Shown piece by piece: positions 41,805 through 49,346 of a DNA stretch of 64,000 nucleotides. The translations under genes were made by a program, and so were the position numbers. Position 1 is the first letter of the stretch. Every line of letters starts with the position of its first letter. This DNA comes from Aldehydirespirator sp965220645 (GTDB lineage Bacteria; Actinomycetota; Acidimicrobiia; Acidimicrobiales; Aldehydirespiratoraceae): contig OZ244836.1 of the NCBI GenBank assembly GCA_965220645.1, positions 3,162,001-3,226,000 on the forward strand, written 5' to 3'. The notes beneath the pieces are model-generated. The model did not search any database. It saw only the letters and a program-made list of their open reading frames with translations, and had not been told where the DNA came from.

Positions 41805-44039
41805 ATGCTGAGACTCCGCCGAATCGAGATCAGCAACTTCGCCTGCTTCGACAACATCTTGATCGAGCCGTCCACCGATCCAGAGCGCTCGCTGACGGTG
41901 CTCAGAGCGGAAAACGGCTCGGGCAAGACGACCTTTCTCCGTGCACTCCGATGGGGTATGTACAGCGAAAAAGGCCTGCCGGGCGACTCGGCACGGTTCT
42001 CTGTTCACCCTGCGTGGTGGCAACCCGACGACGACGGCATCAAGACGCAAGTGACCATCGAGTTCGAGACCGATGGCTCTACCCGCCACGCCGCTGAGGG
42101 AAGCCCCACCACGACTATCTATCAGCTTGTTCGGTCCGTCACGACAATCGGCAAGCCAGCGACCAGAGACAACGAACCCGACTTCCGACGCATCCACGAA
42201 CAGACGCACCTGATGGTCAAGGAAGGCGACGGTACCTGGACACCACACACCGCCGGCGTAGACGTCGTAGTCGAGCAACTCCTGCCGTGGGGTCTTCGCG
42301 ACTTCTTCGTGATGGATGCTGACGAGGCGGCAGACTTCGTTGGCGGCAGCGAGAACAAGGTCATGCGTCGCCAAGATGTCATCGAGAAGACAACGTCGGC
42401 GGTGCACAGCCTCTTGGGCATCGACGTGTTCAAGCACGCTTCTCAGCGGGTGGCGGGCCTTGCCAGGGCGTTCGGGGCTCAGGCCACCGAAGCAATCGGC
42501 GACGCCGACCTGAACGCTCTCCAGGCCGAGCTCGACCAACTGAGAGAAGACGCGGCTGAGCTCACCAAGAAGATCTCTGACCAGCGGGCCCAGAAGACTG
42601 AACTCGACGACCGACTACGCCAACGCCGGGACGATCTCGAGACCGAACTCAAGGACGTCGGAGCAGCCGATGAACTTAGAACGCGCCTCGCCGGGAACCG
42701 CCGCCAGTTCGCGAGAGCCACCAAGCAACGAAAGGCCGCTCTCGGGCTACTCGCCAGTGAACTCGAATCTACCGACCTGCTCGCTTCGCTGGCCCGCAGC
42801 GAGATCACAACGGCATACGGAATACTGCGTCCCCTCTACGAAAGGGGCCACATCCCACTCAAGCACCTCAACTTCGTGCGCGATCTCCTCGAATCGGGCA
42901 CCTGCGTTTGCGGCCAGGATCTCACCGAGGACGGCGTCCACCGGCGCCACGTCGAGGACCGGATCGCCGAGTCTGCCGAGCAGGAGGAACGCGCCAACTA
43001 CCTCGGCCAGCTCCACGACGCTGCGAAATCACTCATCGACCATGCCGCGGCAGCCAGCTGGGATGACCGCAACACGCTATACGCCAGCGACCTTGCCGCA
43101 CTCGACAAGGAGCTATCCGACCTCGGTCTTGATAAGCGCGACATCGACCAGAAGCTCGACGCCCTCGACGAGGAGAAGATCCAGGTCATCCGCGACGAGA
43201 TCGCGGCTCTTGAGACCCAAGTGGACAACCTCAACCGCGTCCTCGGGATCGACGAGGTCGCTCTCCCGCCTCTGACGAGCACCATCGACTCCATTGAGAA
43301 ACAGATCCACCAGCGCCAACGCCGTGAGCGCGCCGTTGCGGACAAGAGAGCAGCAGAAGCCATGGCCGAGCTCGTGGTCAACGTACTCAACCAGGCCTAC
43401 GCCACTATCCAAGCCGAACAGGTCGAAGAACTCTCGCAGCGAATGAACCGCCTGTTCGCACAGATGGCGGCAAACGTCTCAGACGACGACTTCGAGGAGT
43501 TCCAACGCAACAAAGCAACGTTAAAGATGATCGCCGAAGTCGGCCTCCGGCCCGTAGACCTCGACCCAGACAACTACGAGATCTACGCGCTCAACAGCCG
43601 AGGCCGCTCCATGCCACCAATCGAGATCAACGGCGCTTCGCGCCGAGTGTTGGCACTCTCATTCGTGCTCGCGCTGTGCACCGAGTCGCGGACCCATGCA
43701 CCCCTCATCGCTGACTCGCTTCTCAACTTCATGTCGGGTGCAGTCCGGCGCAACACGCTCCGGGTCACCGCAGAGAACTCCAGCCAGCCGATCCTGCTCT
43801 TGACAGGATCCGATCTCGAAGCGCCGTCGGAAGTCGAGACCGTCTCTAAGCACGCCGGAGCGACCTACACCCTGACCGGGCAATGGGACGCCATCGACGC
43901 CGGTGAGGGAGGCGACGTCATCCGTTGGACCGAACAACGACCGGTATCGCTCGTGTGCGCGTGCGAGCCTCGCCAGTATTGCGGCGTGTGCGAACGAGTC
44001 GGACAGGCCGACTCACCGGGATGGAGCAAGCGCATCTAG
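41805..44039 (+). CDS. SMC/Rad50-like (DndD-type) ATPase with cysteine clusters
   Basis: A 744-residue protein. LRLRRIEISNFACF and Walker A ENGSGKTT (about residues 36-43) open an ABC-type head. Long coiled coils at about 225-330 and 385-480 are separated by a hinge with TCVCGQDL (CxC, near residue 366), placed like the zinc hook of Rad50. The C-terminal head has a degenerate signature (NGASRRVLAL) and APLIADS in the Walker B/D-loop place. An extra C-terminal tail reads LVCACEPRQYCGVCERV (CxC-x5-CxxC), a likely second metal site. DndD and related restriction ATPases share this plan. It lies two bases after the 72-residue gene. Confidence 0.82.
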   Translation: MLRLRRIEISNFACFDNILIEPSTDPERSLTVLRAENGSGKTTFLRALRWGMYSEKGLPGDSARFSVHPAWWQPDDDGIKTQVTIEFETDGSTRHAAEGSPTTTIYQLVRSVTTIGKPATRDNEPDFRRIHEQTHLMVKEGDGTWTPHTAGVDVVVEQLLPWGLRDFFVMDADEAADFVGGSENKVMRRQDVIEKTTSAVHSLLGIDVFKHASQRVAGLARAFGAQATEAIGDADLNALQAELDQLREDAAELTKKISDQRAQKTELDDRLRQRRDDLETELKDVGAADELRTRLAGNRRQFARATKQRKAALGLLASELESTDLLASLARSEITTAYGILRPLYERGHIPLKHLNFVRDLLESGTCVCGQDLTEDGVHRRHVEDRIAESAEQEERANYLGQLHDAAKSLIDHAAAASWDDRNTLYASDLAALDKELSDLGLDKRDIDQKLDALDEEKIQVIRDEIAALETQVDNLNRVLGIDEVALPPLTSTIDSIEKQIHQRQRRERAVADKRAAEAMAELVVNVLNQAYATIQAEQVEELSQRMNRLFAQMAANVSDDDFEEFQRNKATLKMIAEVGLRPVDLDPDNYEIYALNSRGRSMPPIEINGASRRVLALSFVLALCTESRTHAPLIADSLLNFMSGAVRRNTLRVTAENSSQPILLLTGSDLEAPSEVETVSKHAGATYTLTGQWDAIDAGEGGDVIRWTEQRPVSLVCACEPRQYCGVCERVGQADSPGWSKRI

Positions 44040-44051
44040 AGGAAGGAACAC

Positions 44052-44537
44052 ATGAACTACTTCACAACACTCCTGTCCTCCCAGGCCCACACACTCCGCC
44101 TACCCGACAAGTCGAAGGACGACATCGAGCGGTACGTGCTACAGCACCAGAAGGGATCCGTGACCCCAGAGCGAGCCCCCTTCCGCCGTCAACTGGACTT
44201 CTGGGCCTTCGCGATCGCGACGGCCATCGCCAATGGCACACCGCCCCTCGAAAAGCCCTCCTCCAGCTGGGGACGCAAGTTCGCCGATACCCGATCCGTT
44301 CAGATGTCAGACGGCCTATGCGAGATGCTCGCAGTTGTCGCATTGGCGACCCTCGGCCCCGAACACGAAGGCATCGACGACCCAGCGCAGATCATTGAAC
44401 TCGGCAACAGCCTTGCCGGAGCGGGATGCCCGGAAGTCGTCAGGCAGCTCAGCGAGCCCGACCTCCGCATCACCACCCTCGACAAGGCACTCGAATTCGC
44501 CAGAGCAATGCGATCGAGTATCCAGAGCGCCAATTGA
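44052..44537 (+). CDS. Last gene of the Ssp operon, hypothetical 161-residue protein
   Basis: MNYFTTLLSSQAHTLRLPDK opens a mainly helical protein with a central WAFAIATAIANG segment and a C-terminal helix pair. Size, position after the DndD-like ATPase and the DFWAFAIATAIA stretch recall DndE loosely, but the lysine-rich DNA-binding face of DndE cannot be shown here. Start ATG at 44052 follows AGGAAGGA. It ends the operon; a 397-base gap follows. Function unknown, membership of the system is by position. Confidence 0.7.
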   Translation: MNYFTTLLSSQAHTLRLPDKSKDDIERYVLQHQKGSVTPERAPFRRQLDFWAFAIATAIANGTPPLEKPSSSWGRKFADTRSVQMSDGLCEMLAVVALATLGPEHEGIDDPAQIIELGNSLAGAGCPEVVRQLSEPDLRITTLDKALEFARAMRSSIQSAN

Positions 44538-44934
44538 TCCTGATCCTACGGCGGTTGGTGGCACGGCACTGACTAGAGGCGACTAGCGGAAGTGTGCGGG
44601 TCCTCGCGGACTTGGGGGGAGCGCTGGTGGCCGACGGGCCCTGAGCGGGGCCAAGGCCCTTCGGGGAATCGGTGGTTGACATCATCAATGACCCCAGAGG
44701 CCCCCCATGGCTTGTGATGAAATGCGCCTGCGGCTGCACATGCAGCCGACACGTATGCCAGCTCTGGTATCAGATTTTCAAGGCGAACCGGTCAGTGGAG
44801 GTCGGGTCGACACTGCGGTGATCGGGATGCCCTGCGTTCGAGTCTCGCTCCGTATGACTACGCTCCCACACGCCACAGCTACGATCCTCATACCCCCACA
44901 AGACGCAGAGCGCATTCTTGGACCTACGACCGAC
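44538..44934. other. Gap between the Ssp operon and the DUF262/GAF pair
   Basis: No supported gene. A short GC-rich fold (GGGCC 44636-44640 with GGCCC 44655-44659, then CCCTTCGGG) may help end transcription of the Ssp operon. Base composition falls from left to right across the gap. A plus-strand reading frame of 80 codons at 44707 has no recognisable features and runs into the convergent gene. Confidence 0.5.
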
Positions 44935-45696
44935 TCATTTCTCCAGTAGACCTTGAAGATCAACACACGCGTTGTGTATTCTTCGGCGTCCCTCCGATGA
45001 CAGAATTGCACCTCGAGCAAGTAGAGCTTTGGTCCGCTCTGGACGGACATGAACTACAAGAACCCCAAGACAATTTCGACTCAGATGATCCACCAGCGGG
45101 GCGACTGTTACCACACCAAATTGGCTCGCGATCCTTGCGTTTTCATCCTCCGCCAATTGACTCCATTCGTTGGCGACTGAACGCTCAGTCTCATCAGTCG
45201 GTGTTCCAAGATCATCTTGATCAAACCAAACAATGGCGTTTACAGATGAGAAACATTTCCCATGGAGACCTGAGTTGAGTTCTACGTCGTGTGGCTGGGA
45301 GCTTACTTCGACTAGAGAGACGGATAACTCTCTTGATAGTCTTCGCTCAAGAACTAGAAATGGCCATCTGCGCCTACGGCGAGTGATGTATCTAGGCAGA
45401 TAGAGATCCGTCATCCATAGTTCATACTGACTGCCTGTGAGCTGACCTAAGTCCGACACTATCTGGACAGAGCGACGCTGCACAGCATCATAGTTCTGTC
45501 CGAGTCTTCGCACAATGCTTCGATTTCTAACATGAGCTACGGCTCCATGCACAATGATGAATCCCGCGACAACTGTGATCAAGAATAATGGACGTTCATC
45601 GTCGTCCAGGAAGCCCAATACCGCGAACGTAACGGTTGCTATCGTCAATGGATAGGGTCCCCACAGAAGGTCGCTCCAAGCTGATCGACGAGGCAT
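44935..45696 (-). CDS. Two-TM protein with GAF-like cytosolic domain
   Basis: A 253-residue protein. Two hydrophobic helices lie at about residues 13-30 (LTIATVTFAVLGFL) and 35-55 (LFLITVVAGFIIVHGAVAHV). A basic juxtamembrane segment follows, then a GAF-like domain of about 150 residues (GKCFSSVNAIVWF, VVTVAPLVDHLSRNCLGVLV). It starts with ATG overlapping the DUF262 stop (TGATG), so the two proteins are made together. GAF-like domains bind small ligands or partners. GC content is clearly lower than in the flanks. Function unknown; the pairing points to a sensor plus effector. Confidence 0.68.
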   Translation of the reverse strand: MPRRSAWSDLLWGPYPLTIATVTFAVLGFLDDDERPLFLITVVAGFIIVHGAVAHVRNRSIVRRLGQNYDAVQRRSVQIVSDLGQLTGSQYELWMTDLYLPRYITRRRRRWPFLVLERRLSRELSVSLVEVSSQPHDVELNSGLHGKCFSSVNAIVWFDQDDLGTPTDETERSVANEWSQLAEDENARIASQFGVVTVAPLVDHLSRNCLGVLVVHVRPERTKALLARGAILSSEGRRRIHNACVDLQGLLEK

Positions 45697-46775
45697 CACT
45701 GGCTCCGCCGGAGATAGCTTCGAAGCCTTGAAGTCACTACCTCGGCACGCGCGGCAACATTATCACGTGTGGCACCCTCTCGAGTGAAGGCATTAACATA
45801 TGTGAGCATTTCAGGTGCGATTTCGGGGAGAATTAGATGTTCGTCTGGTTCGACGTCAGTAGTGGCAAGGCCGACGATCGTACTCCTTAGATCGGAAAGA
45901 GCTGCAGCAACTTGTTGCCTTTCGACCTCGAACTCCACAAAAAAGCCCATGACAACTCTAGGAGAGGGTCTGATTCCATCCTCCGCCAACCGCTTGATTG
46001 ACAGAACAAGGTCAACAATACCCCATCGTGTACGTAGTCTCCCCCGTTCTATTGCAGCTATCTGGTGTAGATCGGCAAGCAACGAAACCGTTTGTTGCGC
46101 GACCTCGCTGGATTTATCAAAGGTTGTATCTTCGTAGAGAGCCTGTAGATCTGCTCCCTTCAGTCCGGTCGGCCCATCTGCGACCACTAGAGCTAGAACG
46201 ATCGCTGATAGCTCATCCCATGCACGTCGTGTGTTTCTGATTCCTGTCTCTCGCCATAGTTGATGTTCGGCGAGTGTCTCAGCAACAAAATGCCTAACAG
46301 GCACATCCATGGAGTTCCGCACTTCTGCCGCGTTGAGCGGTTCGCCTTCTTGTAGACGTCGGAACAGTTGGCGAATCTCATCCTCGCCCTCTGTCTCGAT
46401 CTCTGAAACTGTAACCTTTGCGAACTGAAGTCGATCTTTGGCATCCTGAGGTAATTCAGACCAGGTCTTGCCACCGATGGCTCCTATAGTAGGATACTTA
46501 GAACTGCGAGGTAGGCGTAGTTCATCTGAAAGAAACTCCCATATCGAGGTTAGACGTTGAACTCCGTCAATAACATCAAAGAGATAGTCAGAACCATCTG
46601 GGAGTTTCCTAAGGAATATCTTTGGCAAGTCGAACCCACGGAAGATCGAATCAATCAGTAAGAGACGCTGAGGCCTAGACCAAACAACCCCGCGCTGATA
46701 CTCTGCTTCGACGTTTATACGATCTCGAAGGTCCGCGAGCATTCGGACGCTCCACTCGCCTGTTTCGCGCCGCAT
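45696..46775 (-). CDS. DUF262 (GmrSD N-terminal type) protein
   Basis: A 359-residue protein. The DUF262 core is EYQRGVVWSRPQRLLLIDSI followed by VIDGVQRLTSIWEFL, with the (D/E)GxQR motif, and NAAEVRNSMD further on. DUF262 is a ParB/Srx-fold domain; it forms the NTP-dependent N-terminal part of GmrSD and of SspE, the restriction partner of SspABCD. The C-terminal 170 residues are helical and show no HNH (DUF1524) motif, so this is not a complete SspE. AAGGAG lies before ATG 46775. Coupled to the GAF-like membrane protein and oriented toward the Ssp operon. Low GC suggests separate acquisition. Confidence 0.8.
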   Translation of the reverse strand: MRRETGEWSVRMLADLRDRINVEAEYQRGVVWSRPQRLLLIDSIFRGFDLPKIFLRKLPDGSDYLFDVIDGVQRLTSIWEFLSDELRLPRSSKYPTIGAIGGKTWSELPQDAKDRLQFAKVTVSEIETEGEDEIRQLFRRLQEGEPLNAAEVRNSMDVPVRHFVAETLAEHQLWRETGIRNTRRAWDELSAIVLALVVADGPTGLKGADLQALYEDTTFDKSSEVAQQTVSLLADLHQIAAIERGRLRTRWGIVDLVLSIKRLAEDGIRPSPRVVMGFFVEFEVERQQVAAALSDLRSTIVGLATTDVEPDEHLILPEIAPEMLTYVNAFTREGATRDNVAARAEVVTSRLRSYLRRSQ

Positions 46776-46995
46776 GGCACTCCTTTCTCAGGAAGGTACT
46801 AACTCACAGGCTAGACGGACATTAGCGATTGGTCACTGAGCGCTGGATGTCAGTCGGCCGTCCTGCATCTGTGACTACGCAGCGTATCCCTGTTCTTGAT
46901 GGTGGAATCACCTGATCGATCTGACGTGATCAACCCAGTACTCGGCCTTACTGACCGACTCAACTACATCTGTACCCGACCGCGCCATCCGTCGA

Positions 46996-47745
46996 TCAGG
47001 GGGCGATGGGGGTTTGGGCGGTTAGGCCGCCGTCGATGGTGAAGAGGCTTCCGGAGACGAACGATGCTTCGTCGCTGGCCAGCCACAGCACGAGAGCGGC
47101 GATGTCTTCGGGGTGGCCCAGGCGGCCTACGGGGTGACGCCCCACCGCCGCGGTTCGGGCTGCGGCCGGATCGGCGGCGCCGGCAAAGGAAGAGTCGGCC
47201 ATGGCGGTGGCGATCCAGCCCGGCAGGACCGCGTTGCAGCGGATGCCCTCGGCGCCGTGGTCGATGGCAATCGAGCGGGTCAGGCCGTGAACCGCCGCCT
47301 TCGACGCGTTGTACACCGCCATTCCGTGGTCGGCGACACGGCCCGAGATCGAGCCCACGTTGATGATCGCGCCGCGGTCGGGCTGGGCTCTCATCTGGCG
47401 TACTGCGGCCCGGCACACGTTGAACACTCCCCGCACGTTCACGCCCATCACGTAGTCGAAGTCGTCGTCGGTGGTGTCGGCCACCGTCTTCTCCACTTGC
47501 ACTCCGGCGTTGTTGACCACGACGTCGACCCGACCGAAGGCCTCTGCAGCCGCAGCGACCAGGGCGTCGGCCTGGGCCGGGTCGGCCACGTCGGTGCGTG
47601 CCCAGCGGGCCCCGGAGATCGCGGCCTCACGGCGGCTGCCGGTCATCACCCTGGCACCGGCGACCACGAATCGCTCGGCCACCGCGAGCCCGATACCCGA
47701 ACTGGCCCCGGTCACCACCACCGCCGCGCCTCTCAGAGAGTCCAT
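46996..47745 (-). CDS. SDR-family oxidoreductase (FabG-like)
   Basis: A 249-residue short-chain dehydrogenase. Cofactor motif VVVTGASSGIGLAVAE, NNAGV, catalytic Ser in NVGSISGR and YNASK (Tyr-x3-Lys) are all present. FVSGSLFTIDGGLT closes the fold. Such proteins reduce or oxidise keto/hydroxy groups of fatty acids, sterols and others. It is followed upstream by an NTF2-like gene 32 bases away in the same direction, a pairing common in catabolic clusters. Marks the right side of the defence island where high GC returns. Confidence 0.92.
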   Translation of the reverse strand: MDSLRGAAVVVTGASSGIGLAVAERFVVAGARVMTGSRREAAISGARWARTDVADPAQADALVAAAAEAFGRVDVVVNNAGVQVEKTVADTTDDDFDYVMGVNVRGVFNVCRAAVRQMRAQPDRGAIINVGSISGRVADHGMAVYNASKAAVHGLTRSIAIDHGAEGIRCNAVLPGWIATAMADSSFAGAADPAAARTAAVGRHPVGRLGHPEDIAALVLWLASDEASFVSGSLFTIDGGLTAQTPIAP

Positions 47746-47777
47746 CGGCTGCTCCCCCGCTTCCCGACCCCTGCCGC

Positions 47778-48299
47778 TTACACGAAGCGCGAGCCTGGGG
47801 CGGTTCCGTCCAGGTAGCGCTGCTGGCGGGCCTTGAACTCGTCGCTCAAGTGACCGAGCTTGTTGAGCTTCTTCAGCACCCCCTGCACGTCGTCCACGTC
47901 GAACAGGTCCATCTGCTCACACCACTTGAAGTCGCCGGCATAGCGGAACCAGGAGCACCCCGGCCCGATGGTCTGGATCCGCCTGCCCGCCCCGTCCTCG
48001 AACGGGGTGACCTGGAGCCAGTACCCGACGATCTCGCCCCGGGAGTCGTCGATCACCACCTTCTGGTAGGGGTAGGTCCAGCCCTCGAAGCCGACCATCT
48101 CGAACCCCAGGACATGGTCGATAATGTCCCGGCGGCCCTGGGCCGCGAACTCCATGTGGTGGCCAACCTTCCACGTGTAGTACGCGTCATCGGTGTAGAA
48201 GGCCCCGAGCCCGGTCCAGTCATTGGCCGCCTCCGCAACCTCGTTGGCCGAGGTCCACCGGCTCCACATCTCCTCCATCTCATGCCGGGGATAACCCAT
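47778..48299 (-). CDS. NTF2-like/SnoaL-like protein
   Basis: A 173-residue protein with the cone-shaped NTF2 fold pattern: an N-terminal helix (WSRWTSANEVAEAANDW), FYTDDAYYTW, a beta-rich core (VVIDDSRGEIVGYWLQVTPF) and a terminal segment. Family members are small isomerases, dehydratases or ligand binders; ring-hydroxylating accessory subunits also share the fold. ATG at 48299 follows GAGGGAGAGG. It probably acts with the following SDR gene; substrate unknown. Confidence 0.8.
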   Translation of the reverse strand: MGYPRHEMEEMWSRWTSANEVAEAANDWTGLGAFYTDDAYYTWKVGHHMEFAAQGRRDIIDHVLGFEMVGFEGWTYPYQKVVIDDSRGEIVGYWLQVTPFEDGAGRRIQTIGPGCSWFRYAGDFKWCEQMDLFDVDDVQGVLKKLNKLGHLSDEFKARQQRYLDGTAPGSRFV

Positions 48300-48749
48300 C
48301 GCCTCTCCCTCACGCTCGCCCTGGTCTGCTCCGACCTAGACAGGATCGTTATGACGCACACTGCCCGCCAATGCTCTGCGCTCGCAACTCAAGCATTCGT
48401 CGGCGGGCGCCCGGGCCGGCCGGACGGACGCGACCGAGACCGGACAACTGGGCGGCACGGGCCACTTCATGCCTCTCCACGCCCGGCATCGTCAAGCGCA
48501 TCGAAGTCGTCCAAACGCCCCGGCTCAGGACTGCGCGGGTTAAGGAACTCACGGCGACGGGTTCCGCTTCGGGGTTACAGACTATCCTTACCACAGTGTC
48601 TTACCTTTTCAAGATACTTCATGATAACATGCTGTTGCCGGCATCGTCCGGTCCACTGAGACCATCACCGCGTGGTCGACAGTGAATCGGGAGCACCTTC
48701 GAGGGCTCCCCGCTAGTCGAGACGCCCATCGAGTAGAGGGGACGCCATC
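48300..48749. other. Intergenic stretch with AT-rich patch
   Basis: No supported gene; the 81-codon minus-strand frame at 48349-48594 has no recognisable motif. The segment 48585-48640 is AT-rich (TTACCTTTTCAAGATACTTC) and contains CATGATAACATG, a weak inverted repeat. It probably holds the promoter of the coiled-coil gene at 48750, while the left end serves the NTF2-like gene. Confidence 0.4.
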
Positions 48750-49241
48750 ATGGCGATGACCGAGACGCAACGCACGACGCTGTACAGCCAGCTGACCGAC
48801 GCAATCGGCCAGGAGGCAGCGAGGACTCTCATGGAGCAGCTACCCCCGAGCGGATGGGACCAAGTCGCCACCAAAGACGACGTCAAGGCCAGCGAGATGC
48901 TGCTCCAGCGCGAACTCAAGGCCAGCGAGATGCTGCTCCAGCGCGAACTCAAGGCCAGCGAGAAGCTGCTCCAGCGCGAACTCAAGGCCAGCGAGAAGAT
49001 GCTTCACGGGGAGCTCAAAGAGACCGAGGGGCGGCTCATGGCCCAGATCGCAGCCTCCGAGTTGAGGCAGGGAGCCCGCATCGACGAGACCAACCGGGAA
49101 TTGTCCAAGCTCACCGTCGAGGTCCATACCGGGTTCGCAGAACTGCAACTCACGCTGGCCAAGCACACTCGATGGATGGCGGCTGTGCTTCTCGGATTCG
49201 CGGTTTCGATGTCGGTGCCGCTGACGATCGCGCTCCTCTAA
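48750..49241 (+). CDS. Small coiled-coil protein with C-terminal membrane anchor (paralogue of the gene at 26719)
   Basis: A 163-residue protein. Its N-terminus (TLYSQLTDAIGQEAARTL, then LPPSGWDQVATKDD) matches the gene at 26719-27117. The central coiled coil contains four 11-residue repeats (KASEMLLQREL type) encoded by 33-bp tandem repeats, which explains the greater length. The C-terminal hydrophobic helix (MAAVLLGFAVSMSVPLTIAL) should anchor it in the membrane. Function unknown. The two paralogues stand in opposite directions on either side of the defence island. Confidence 0.75.
   Translation: MAMTETQRTTLYSQLTDAIGQEAARTLMEQLPPSGWDQVATKDDVKASEMLLQRELKASEMLLQRELKASEKLLQRELKASEKMLHGELKETEGRLMAQIAASELRQGARIDETNRELSKLTVEVHTGFAELQLTLAKHTRWMAAVLLGFAVSMSVPLTIALL
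48885..49016 (+). repeat. Four 33-bp tandem repeats inside a coiled-coil gene
   Basis: Units begin at 48885, 48918, 48951 and 48984. Units one and two are identical; units three and four differ by a few bases (Met to Lys change, then KMLHGEL). Each encodes an 11-residue, hendecad-type coiled-coil step. The third-unit changes show the array is not brand new. Confidence 0.95.
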
Positions 49242-49346
49242 CACGTAGCCGCAACGCGCGGCGCAAGCTCAGGAGGGATGGGGGTCTGGGCGACACCGCG
49301 CCGCCCCGCCGTAGTCGCGGCAAGCACGCCGCGCCATGATGGGGGC

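Noticed and set aside
44052..44537. 161-residue protein as DndE
   Set aside because: Only position and rough size agree; no convincing DndE motif, so it is left as hypothetical.
31468..44537. BREX or DISARM reading of the operon
   Set aside because: No PglZ, PglX methylase or DISARM methylase is present; DUF4007 with a DndC/SspD-type protein points to phosphorothioation.
44840..44860. GTTCGAGTC stretch resembling a tRNA T-loop
   Set aside because: The flanking bases do not pair as a T-stem and no anticodon or acceptor arm can be drawn.
44707..44949. 80-codon plus-strand frame in the gap after the Ssp operon
   Set aside because: No motif, no good ribosome-binding site, and it overlaps the end of a convergent gene.
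45696..46775. DUF262 gene as a complete SspE
   Set aside because: SspE has a C-terminal HNH (DUF1524) domain, which is not visible in this 359-residue protein.
48885..49016. 33-bp repeats considered as a CRISPR array
   Set aside because: Units are directly adjacent without spacers and are in frame as coiled-coil codons.
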